64,000 nucleotides of DNA from positions 28,259,611 through 28,323,610 of the forward strand of contig NC_092576.1 in NCBI RefSeq assembly GCF_037975245.1, written 5' to 3'. The notes below the pieces were generated by a model. That model was not told the DNA's origin. It did not search any database and worked only from the letters and a program-made list of their open reading frames with translations. This document shows positions 36,498 to 47,029 of the stretch, one piece after another. Both the position numbers and the translations under genes were made by a program. Source of the DNA: Apostichopus japonicus. Lineage: Eukaryota > Echinodermata > Holothuroidea > Aspidochirotida > Stichopodidae. The number at the start of each line of letters is the position of its first letter. Positions within the stretch are counted from its first letter, which is position 1.

Positions 36498-39400
36498 TCA
36501 AGAGGATGGTCGAATTTTCATCTCAACATATTGGACGTTGCAGTTAGTATCAAAATCAGAGTAGATCATTTCCCCGTTGCCTCCATTGTAGACACCGTTG
36601 AGGTTTTCACTCGTACAAGCTGATTTGCAGCTGCTGCTGTATTGGAAATAATCGCAAAGGCTATTACTCGCACAAGTAGAGCAGTCATCATTCGAGTGCC
36701 ACCAGCCGCTTCTGTGCTTCTCTGCGCAGTTGAAGTTACCAAATGCGTCATTGTCTCGGTCATGCGTGCTGAATTGTTTTCCTCTGGTATCAGTAAGATC
36801 ATAACCTGTGAAGTAAAACAGCAAGAACCATCAGTGGTTAATACTTGGTCATTAAACAATAGCTTAAGTATCCTGATATATTGCAAACTTTTGTTGGGAC
36901 ATAAAACACGTTTTACAGTATATTGGGAAGAGGGTGGGATTCACATTGATAGAGATTCAGAATTCATTTTTAATGGGATAATTCCGTGATCATTATATAT
37001 ACTTCATGAGTTGATTTATTCTATATTGCTCTTTACTTTAATCAGGCTAATTTTTAAAGGAAATGACGATTGATTTGGATTTAAATTAATGATGTTTAAT
37101 ATAAAAAATAGGCTTGTCTACAAGGAAATTATTGTTTAATGATATTAAATATTATGATTAAATTAGTCAATATTGTGTTTGATTACAAATGAAAACTAAA
37201 TCCTGGGATTTCCATTGACTAGTTTTTAGCTATTATTTTCTCATTGCAATTTTATTTATGTCTAGGGTTGTCTTTGTCTTCGTGGTGTGTGGCTCTTCTT
37301 GGTAATATTGTTTCACAGATCTTGTTAGAAACATTATTCTGTTAGTAGTATGTGTTTACTGCAAACCTTTATTCTCTGTTAATGGTTCTGTGAATATAAA
37401 TGGTCGTATTTCTCTTCCATAATATATCCTGTTCTTAGATTGGTGCTTGCTAATTCAGCATATATTCTTTTTCATCGGCTAGTCAGACTACGTCAATAGT
37501 TTGTAAATGACACCACCGTTATCCGATTGATACGATGATACGGTAAATATCTAACATTGTACCCTTTTCTTTAAAGTAACGGGTCCAGATGGGACGAGAT
37601 TTGTTTTGCAATTGTTCAGATTACTTGCTTAAATCCCGTTCGGGACAAAACCTTCTTTGCTCTTCCAATATGACCACACCAAAACTGGCGAATGTAAGGA
37701 TGGTTCTTCACATCAGTTGCAACTAATTAAGATGGTTGAATATGCGTGGTACTATTTCTTCACTTTTTTCTATTTCTATCTATGTTTTGTTCTAATTAAT
37801 GCGTTACACTTCTCAAACACACACCCAGAAATGGATTATAAACTTGATAATTATCTCGTATATACAACCGTAGAAATTTTGTGCGTGAATTGTGAAAGGA
37901 GGGGGGGGGGGGGTTCCCCAAACCCTCTTTGTAAGGGTTTCTGATCCAGTGTACTTAGAGCAGATTTTGTAGGTAATATTTAATATCAAGATGTGTTGAA
38001 ACCCCGACGACCATTTTCTCATGAAGTTGATTCTGTACATACTAGTAACTTTAACTTGACCTAGTATCCAAGGCAAGGCGCTAATATCAAACATGCAACA
38101 AACCTGTATTTCCACCTTCATTGCCCAGTTCACTCATTGTGTAGTTGCTGGTTTCAGACTCGATTTGAAAGTCTGTATACTCAGCATATCTAGCCAATCC
38201 ACTAGAAGAAGTGATGTCAAAGCGAAGCTTGTAGTTTCTCTGGTTCGTTAAGTAATGAAGCTTTTCATTTCCTAGCCATAAGTTCCTGCTGTCACCAAAC
38301 CTGTCCTTGTACGCAGCCCAGTGTTGATAAAAACTCGTAGAGCCATCGGTACGACGTTGAAACACCTGAAAATATAGCGAATAAATACAATGAAAGAAAT
38401 ATAATGATGAGAGTCGTGAAGCATGGTAACAGACAAACTTAATTTAAGAAACACCGCACGAATATATATTAATAGAATACTATTTCAGTAAGACAAATGT
38501 AGGACTTTTCTTTGTTTTTGTTTTCTTTAAGAGGTGGCAATTTTTTGGGATTGTCACACTGTGCTTCCACTAAAGTAATTTTGATACACTCAATACCTGG
38601 TAAAGAATTATAAAGTGCAATCAAACCGGAAAAAAAAAACTGGGACTTGCATTACCATCAACAATAGACTTAATCAACAAAACTCACAGAAACATACTTG
38701 AAATATTCATATAGTTTCAATCAAGACTTACGGTCCATCCTCCACCGTTTTCCATTTTACAAGATACGTTGAATGGTAAACCAGGCCATCCAGTAGGCTT
38801 GATTGTATGAACGGCATCTTGTCTATGTCCAGCGTCATAAACATCCTGGCAGTCTCTAAACGGCAAGGATACAAAAGATCCACCGTCAACTTCGTATCCC
38901 TCATTACAATAACACTGTCGTACTTCATTCTTGACATCACACACAGCATTGGCACTACAGCTGTAGTCATCTTCACAGATAAGTCGGTTATTGCTACAGG
39001 AACACTTCTGGGTGCAGTTATCATTAACGTATGTTTTTCCATTCTAAAACAGATCAAATGTAAAATTTTAAGTTTGAAGAACAAAATTGTTGTCAGATAA
39101 AATTTAATTCTGTGTTCAAATATCCATTAGAAATGTCATCTTACATTTAAATAGATGTCACAAACACTCACCGATATAACCAAGTTGGCCTCTGCAACGA
39201 AACAGCTGCATCTACTCGCACTGATACAGTCACTTCCATTCAGCATTAATCCAGCTTTGCAGATACAGCCCGTGCTACCTAAACAGGTACTATTACAAGC
39301 AGACTCTTCTTTGGGATCTTCACATGTTGCTTCACAAGTGCAGTTTCCATAGATCATGTTCGGAGGACACGTATATATCGTAGAACCTGCATGGAGAGCA

Positions 39401-42400
39401 GTTTAGCTTTGAAATATCATAATTATTATGTTTTGTTTCTTTTTTCCATGTAGTAACATCCTGATATGAACTTAACGACTGAAAGCTGATTGCGACTTTA
39501 AAGAAAGCATGTAAATTAAATCGAAATGCACATTAATGCAAAATTAATGTGATTTATTCTATTATCACATGATATGAGTAGTGCGCTTGATATGATACGG
39601 GACTTACCTAGAGTCGTGCCTTGTGGTTCAGTAGTGACTGCAGTAGTTGGTTCATTTGATTCTTGCATTGTCCTACCTAAACAAGGATAGGAAGGATGTT
39701 TATGAACAATTGAATCATGCATCATTAATGTGATTTCTTCTATTAACACATAATGTGAGTTGTGCGCTTGATATACTACGGGGCTTACCTAGAGTAGTGA
39801 TTGCAGTAGTTGGTTCCTTAGATTCTTGCATTGTCCTACCTAAACAAGGATAGGAAGGATGTTTATGAACAATTGAATCATGCATCATTAATGTGATTTC
39901 TTCTATTAACACATGATATCAGTAGTGCGCTTGATATACTACGGGGCTTACCTAGAGTCGTGTCTTGTGGTTCAGTAGTGACTGCAGTAGTTGGTTCATT
40001 TGATTCTTGCATTGTCCTACCTAAACAAGGATAGGAAGGATGTTTATGAACAATTGAATCATGCATCATTAATGTGATTTCTTCTATTAACACATAATGT
40101 GAGTTGTGCGCTTGATATACTACGGGGCTTACCTAGAGTAGTGACTGCAGTAGTTGGTTCCTTAGATTCTTGCATTGTCCTACCTAAACAAGGATAGGAA
40201 GGATGTTTATGAACAATTGAATCATGCATCATTAATGTGATTTCTTCTATTAACACATGATATCAGTAGTGCGCTTGATATACTACGGGGCTTACCTAGA
40301 GTCGTGCCTTGTGGTTCAGTAGTGACTGCAGTAGTTGGTTCATTTGATTCTTGCATTGTCCTACCTAAACAAGGATAGGAAGGATGTTTATGAACAATTG
40401 AATCATGCATCATTAATGTGATTTCTTCTATTAACACATAATGTGAGTTGTGCGCTTGATATACTACGGGGCTTACCTAGAGTAGTGACTGCAGTAGTTG
40501 GTTCCTTAGATTCTTGCATTGTCCTACCTAAACAAGGATAGGAAGGATGTTTATGAACAATTGAATCATGCATCATTAATGTGATTTCTTCTATTAACAC
40601 ATGATATCAGTAGTGCACTTGATATACTACGGGGCTTACCTAGAGTCGTGCCTTGTGGTTCAGTAGTGACTGCAGTAGTTGGTTCCTTTGATTCTTGCAT
40701 TGTCTTACCTAAACAAGTATAGGAAGGATGTTTATGAACAATTGAATAATGATTATTAATGTGATTTCTTCTATTATCACATGATGTGAGTAGTGCGCTT
40801 GTTATGCTACGGGACGTACCTAGAGTCGTGCCTTGTGGTTCAGTAGTGACTACAGTAGTTGGTTCCTCTGATTCTTGCATTGTCTTACCTAAACAAGTAT
40901 AGGAAGGATGTTTATGAACAATTTAATCATGCATCATTAATGTGATTTCTTCTATTAACACATAATATCAGTAGTGCGCTTGATATGATACGGGACTTAC
41001 CTAGAGTCGTGCCTTGTGGTTCAGTAGTGACTGCAGTAGTTGGTTCATTTGATTCTTGTATTGTCCTACCTAAACAAGGATAGGAAGGATGTTTATGAAC
41101 AATTGAATCATGCATCATTAATGTGATATCTTCTATTAACACATAATGTGAGTTGTGCGCTTGATATACTACGGGACTTACCTAGAGTCGTGCCTTGTGG
41201 TTCAGTAGTGACTGCAGTAGTTGGTTCCTTTGATTCTTGCATTGTCTTACCTAAACAAGGATAGGAAGGATGTTTATGAACAATTGAATCATGCATCATT
41301 AATGTGATATCTTCTATTAACACATAATGTGAGTTGTGCGCTTGATATACTACGGGACTTACCTAGAGTCGTGCCTTGTGGTTCAGTAGTGACTGCAGTA
41401 GTTGGTTCCTTTGATTCTTGCATTGTCTTACCTAAACAAGGATAGGAAGGATGTTTATGAACAATTGAATAATGCATCATTAATGTGATTTCTTCTATTA
41501 TAACATGATATCAGTAGTGCGCTTGATATGATACGGGACTTATCTAGAGTCGTGCCTTGTTGTTCAGTAGTGATTGCAGTAGTTGGTTCCTTTGATTCTT
41601 GCGTTGTCTTACCTAAACAAGGATAGGAAGAATGTTGATGAACAATTGAATAATGCATCATTAATGTGAGTTCTTCTATTAACACATGGTATGAGTTGTG
41701 CGCTTGATATACTACGGGACTTACCTAGAGTCGTGCCTTGTGGTTCAGTAGTTGGTTCCTTTGATTCCTGCATTGTCTTACCTAGAAAACAGTATGTGAA
41801 GGATGTTTATGAACAATTTTGTTTTAATAGTAATGCTTTTAAGTAGGTTCAATTAAATGGAAATAGAATTGTCTTGAATGAAGTCCTCTTCTTTGTTTAT
41901 TTTGCACTACAGTTTGGACTATAGACATATCTTGTTTCGTAAGAAAGTGGTATTAGATGATGGAAAATAAGAATATCATTAACAACACAAATAAATTAAC
42001 AGCTAAATAGATAACGTGCTCCCCTCTAACCAGATAATAATAATATGTCCGTGTATCATAATTTACAAATCTAATGGTCTTCTTTATCGTTATGATGTTA
42101 TTTTAACAGACCAAAATGAAGATAAGCGGATGTTTAAAAAGGCTGTCCATATAGACAGAATGTTGCCAATAATGCGAAAATTGTAAATCATACTAGCAAG
42201 TTTATTGGGCGACATCTCATAGACCTATTATTTGTATTTGCAAATCCCCAACCCCCATCCCAAAAAGAAAGAAAAAAGAAAATAATAATAATAATTAAAA
42301 GAATATTTTCAAATTGAATTGAGAAGGATGAAATGTATTTGGTGACAGAAATTTGTTATATAAAGTTTAACTAGTAAAATCATGCACGCCGTTCATAAAG

Positions 42401-44198
42401 AGATAGTACTGTCAATTTCTATAACGAACCAAAACATAGCGATATTAAATACTGTCTCTCAAACAATGGTATTTTGTATTATTATTATTTTTGGTTTAAA
42501 TGAAAAATTAAACGAGCCAGGAAGAATTCAAGTTTGAAAACCACCTAAATCACAGACACAGGAAATACATCAATTTTGTGACTTCTTGTAATATATAAAT
42601 GATAGTTTGTAAACATTCTGTGTTCTGTTTACTTTTTACTTACTTTTACAAGGTGAAGGTAAACAGTGGCTTCCTTTACATGGGAATTTCGCAGCAAAAT
42701 CACACAATTCTATGAATAAGAAAAAAAGAAGGAACAAACATCAGAAACAGCTACACGTTCAATCGGTAAAAAGTATACAGTCACGAAATTAAGTTATGAT
42801 AAAAACAAGACAAGATAAGGAAAGACAAAACGAAACAAACGAAACGCAAAAAGAGCAGAACAGACGGAACAAAACAACACAAAACATATGTTTAAGATTT
42901 ATAAAAGTGGTTAAGTGTGAAGTAATGGTTATTAAATATGGAATTCTTTATAAAAGAAGTAAATAAGTAAAATTTAAATAAATTGGATGGTATAGATAAC
43001 CAATATTGAAATCGTCAAAACATAAAATTAAGTTACTGGTAGCAGTTCTCGTACTGCAAATCCCAGTCCATAGGGTTTTCTGTACATGTTGAACTGGCTG
43101 TACTGAAAGTGAGGAAAATTGTCTCGGTATGATGGCCAATTTTGTGGTATAACTTTAGACAACTGATCTATTTGGCAGTTTTGTGACATTGCTTCCCTGG
43201 TAAAAGTTCTTACGAAACGTATTACGTAATCAGTCAGTCCATTACAAATAATGCACTGTGTAACGACTGCGCAAATTAAGCCAAGACATGGGTATGACGT
43301 TGGGGAATATTTGAAGTCGGCAAACATATGAAGAAAAAACAAAAGGTTGATATTATCTTTGGACGACTGGAGTATACATTCTCCCGTACATTGCGACACC
43401 CCATTGACCGCTAACAGCAGATGAATCGATTTGTTGAATAGTCTGCCTAACTTGTTACGTGATAACAGTTAGCCTAATTTTAGACGAAAGGATATATAGA
43501 TTATAGATGAAAGGGTGATAAAACACTCACAACTCGGCCATTAAGTAACATAGGATTGTCATATATCAATAGCCCTAGGAACTATAAACAGCATATTCCT
43601 AGATACCAACTGGTGTGACTATACTATCACAAAAACTCAAAGTAGACATGCAGATATTAATAAAATATAGGTAAGCCCGTTTATATTTTCCAATAAATTT
43701 TCTGTAAAATACACGGAGATATATGTAGGGAGGGGTAATCATGTTAATATTCAAGCAGCTCGAGGACCCATAAAAGTGAATTAATCTTGAAAAACCCTTG
43801 CTTGAAATTTGCTAAAAGTTGCCTTGCTCACGTTGCTGTTAATTCACAAGGTTGCCAAAATAAGTCTTTAGGAAAACTTCAAACCTGCAGCAGTATGCCT
43901 AAGAATGATGTGATATAGAAAAGTGGAATTCTACATAGTTAATCGGACAGAAAAAATAAATAAAACAGAATAGGATGTACTTTATGTATGCCCAAACCCC
44001 TCAACCAAGACAGTCTGACAACCCTACAGGAGACTCTAAAAGACTGAACATATTGTTATTGGTAAATAGAAAGAAATGGAATCCATAACTCTTATTATCT
44101 TGCAAAAATATACACTTACTTCCGGCATCCGTCATATCGATGAGGATTAGTGCCAAATGGAAAAGCTGAAAAAATTTCTTTCTCTCCATTGTGTTCAA
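36498..44198 (-). CDS. Secreted TIL/VWC-like/fibrinogen-domain protein with a mini-exon stalk
   Basis: Exons with GT-AG borders and matching phases: 44120-44198, 42644-42709, 13 mini-exons (39608-41781), 39172-39386, 38732-39043, 38104-38365 and 36498-36805, giving about 690 aa. Order: signal peptide (FFQLFHLALILI); short Cys-rich piece CDFAAKFPCKGSHC; Thr-rich stalk (~277 aa); TIL-type Cys-rich domain (CPPNMIYGNCTCEATC, CICKAGLMLNGSDC); VWC/EGF-like part (TYVNDNCTQKCSC, CYCNEGYEVDG); then a fibrinogen C-terminal domain from DCQDVYDAGH through GGGWT/VFQRRTDGS and the calcium site DRDND to NLNGVY. By family it is an extracellular lectin or matrix protein. The fibrinogen domain is complete but has a Cys-rich insertion between GWW and NLNG. 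The first ATG in frame is used; another lies three codons later. It could be a FREP-type immune lectin or a matrix component. Confidence 0.87.
39608..41781 (-). repeat. Tandem array of 13 mini-exons (exon + intron units)
   Basis: Exons, 5' to 3': 41725-41781 (57 bp), 41544-41612, 41363-41431, 41182-41250, 41001-41069, 40820-40888, 40640-40708 (69 each), 40477-40527 (51), 40296-40364 (69), 40133-40183 (51), 39952-40020 (69), 39789-39839 (51) and 39608-39676 (69). Each runs from a ttgtttag-type acceptor to a ctag/gtaagt-type donor, except the second, whose donor reads ATAAGT. All begin and end in phase 1. Introns are about 112 bp. The 69-bp type encodes GRTMQESNEPTTAVTTEPQG plus TTL; the 51-bp type lacks the six-residue TEPQGT stretch. 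Seven of 23 residues are Thr, so dense O-glycosylation is likely. Confidence 0.88.
43028..43411 (-). CDS. Candidate alternative terminal exon in intron 1
   Basis: An open frame of about 127 codons lies between the signal-peptide exon and the second exon of the fibrinogen-domain gene. It follows a good acceptor (catctgctgttag, exon from about 43411). Spliced from the phase-1 donor of exon 1, it stays in frame (TVNGVSQCTGECILQ onward) and ends at a stop. It has several Cys (CTGEC, YPCLG, CAVVTQC, CIIC). It would give a short secreted protein without stalk or fibrinogen domain. I recognise no domain, and no canonical AATAAA follows closely. It may be chance or an inserted pseudogene. Confidence 0.3.
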   Translation of the reverse strand, partial: AVNGVSQCTGECILQSSKDNINLLFFLHMFADFKYSPTSYPCLGLICAVVTQCIICNGLTDYVIRFVRTFTREAMSQNCQIDQLSKVIPQNWPSYRDNFPHFQYSQFNMYRKPYGLGFAVRELLPVT

Positions 44199-44265
44199 AG
44201 TTGACCGCTCTACTTGTCATTGGTGTTCTCCGTGAAGTTTTGAATGACTGAGTTGGATGATGTGA

Positions 44266-44336
44266 TGTCTTTAATATAAACTAAGTAACATAGTCTCAAC
44301 AAATATGTACATGTGTTAACTTAAAGCTGATTGGAC
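44266..44336 (-). promoter_or_regulatory. Core promoter of the fibrinogen-domain gene
   Basis: On the minus strand a CCAAT box (44330-44334) lies about 55 bp upstream of a TATA-like tatattaa (about 44271-44278), which is about 75 bp before the ATG. That spacing is typical of animal promoters. The start of transcription would be near 44245. Confidence 0.5.
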
Positions 44337-44639
44337 GAAACGAATACGTATCAATATCAGAGCACGAATTGTACAACGATACTGTGATTACGTCATTGAC
44401 GGATGATCAGCTTTTGTCACTTAGGTTTACATTTCGTTATCTTCATTGGAATTAGACAAAAACTCAATCTTCCAGCAATATGTAACGTATACTTATAAAG
44501 GAGATACAGTTTGGCGTATATCGACTCCCGGTCTATTCAGTAGATATATTTTCAAACGTTTCTTATTTGATTTACGTGATAACCTTTTATTTTTTCCCAG
44601 CTAAAGCTGACGCGCTATTGTTACAAGACAGGCTCTTTA

Positions 44640-44995
<356 letters not shown>

Positions 44996-45482
44996 ATGTA
45001 TATTGAATATATGTTATTTTCATAAACATTTTTTTTTAGTGTGTTATATAGGACGTCCATTACAATAAAATGACGTTTTGACAAACATGATCAGAATTTC
45101 AATAATATATGATGTTTTTTATATGTGATTCATTATTTGAAAATATAAACTCAGGACCAGGAGAGCCTGGTCAATATTTAGTAATACCATTTAACATTAC
45201 AGTTGAATGAAACTTGCCCAACTTTGCCAATGTGTAATTCATTTTTCGATATCAGAGAGGAATAAGTCATTTGCGTTTCCAGAATTAACAAATTTGCCGT
45301 TTCAACGTCAACTGTTCACTATAATTTTTTCAGCTTGCTGGGTCTTAGAAAAAAAAAAGTCAGAAAAGATAAGAAAAGAAAAACAATGTCATACTTTCAC
45401 AATTTACAAGAACAACTCACATATTGCAGGTGCACGACTGGTGTAAGATGGGCTAGTCTTTCAGTAGCGTGTGCAATTAGTG

Positions 45483-45600
45483 TGGGGGGGGGGGCAGAGG
45501 CCCCGCATTCTATAGTCATTCGGAGAATTTCCTACATTCAGGTGAAGAATGAATTCATTGGGCAAGTTTCATTCGAATGTAATGTTACATGGTATTACTA
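45483..45600. repeat. Dispersed G-tract repeat, copy 1
   Basis: A G11 tract is followed by a block containing agtcattcggagaattt and later aatgttac. It is similar to the block at 49338-49440. Confidence 0.45.
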
Positions 45601-45693
45601 TTTTGAACATATTTTTTGGATTTTTATGATATCGAAGTTTTATAGAAGCCGTTATAAGAGGTTTTAATATTTGTACACCAATAAATTAACTGT

Positions 45694-45985
45694 GTATGTA
45701 TACATTTCCTAGCAATATTGTCAATTATCGATTATAACATCGAGCAAAACATGCCAATAAAAACGTTTTTCTACTGTGTTCCTGTCATACATAGAAAATA
45801 ATGCAAATAAAGGTTGGCAATAAATCTTTTGCTGTCGATTAACTTCACCGGCATTGTCGACTCTTTCTCAATCAACCGACGTGATAAAAGATGTAAAGAC
45901 CCTTTTTGAATGGAAATATAAATTTACATATCAATACAAGCTGCTTATAGAGTATAATAAATACACAAAAAGAACACGAAGACGT

Positions 45986-45991
<6 letters not shown>
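45694..45991 (+). repeat. 300-bp direct repeat, copy 1
   Basis: Nearly identical to 46731-47028: both begin gtatgt-tac-atttcctagc and end gaagacgtggtttat. A (TA)n tract follows immediately in this copy. Confidence 0.9.
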
Positions 45992-46030
<39 letters not shown>

Positions 46031-46730
46031 CTGATTGAATGTATATGTCTGTTTTGACTTGCTATACCCTTCATTTTTTCCAAGGTGGTCTACAATACGT
46101 GGTCTGAAGTAATCTCATAATGGAAAAAAAAAATCGAGACCTTTGCTGTATCTATTAAAATATCCTGTTCGATTTATCCATAAACCCGATAGGCCTACAG
46201 TCTAAACATTTGCTTGGCTGTCCACGTTGTCAGCATTTAAACTTTCATCAAAATGCAAGTTTCCTTTTTGTGGAAATGTTATTCTTCTCTGTGCATATGC
46301 AAGTTTAATATTATATGGAAAAGCAAGAAGATTGTTCAGTTCAATTGCCGTGATGACATCATTCACTTTACTGTTGCCAGATGCATTAACAAATACAACC
46401 GAATTTGAAAACTTAAAATGTGTACCAAACAAAATCCTATCAGGATTTTGTTTTGACCACAAGATGCAAAACTCCAGCATTTGTACTTAGCAATCAACTC
46501 CTACATATCATGATTGGTGTGTACCGATCATTATGATTAATTCTATATCTCCATCTTTTACTTTCATTTTCCATTTTTAATGGTTATATGCTATTTCTTT
46601 TAAGCTCAATATACGCTTTCGTATTAACAAAAAGTTACTCTACCGGATTCATTGGAACCTCATATTGTACTTGGTTTCAGAGAATATGATTATTTTTTAA
46701 CTATCATGATGATACAAAGAAAGAAGTGTC

Positions 46731-47028
46731 GTATGTTTACATTTCCTAGCAATATTGTCAATTATCGATCATAACATCGATCAAAGCATGCCAATAAAAA
46801 CGTTTTTCTACTGTGTTCCTGTCATATATAGAAAATAATGCAAATAAAGGTTGGCAATAAATCTTTTGCTGTCGATTAACTTCACCGGCATTGTCGACTC
46901 TTTCTCAATCAACCGACGTGATAAAAGATGTAAAGACCCTTTTGAATGGAAATTTAAATTTACATATCAATACAAGCTGCATATAGAGTATAATAAATAT
47001 ACAAAAAGAACACGAAGACGTGGTTTAT
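46731..47028 (+). repeat. 300-bp direct repeat, copy 2
   Basis: Second copy, offset about 1037 bp from the first. It lacks the TA expansion. Sequence between the copies (45992-46730) is not repeated in this window. Confidence 0.9.
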
Positions 47029-47029
47029 G

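Noticed and set aside
39516-41690. Regular direct repeats with equal spacing that resemble a CRISPR array; also a chain of short ORFs starting MLIEEITLMMHDS
   Set aside because: Animal DNA with GT-AG borders around each repeat core. The spacers are themselves repeats (introns), not unique. The MLIEE ORFs read through intron sequence and stop.
45694-47028. Direct repeats flanking about 740 bp, like terminal repeats of an LTR element
   Set aside because: No TG...CA ends, primer-binding site, polypurine tract or gag/pol-like sequence between. A simple duplication explains it.
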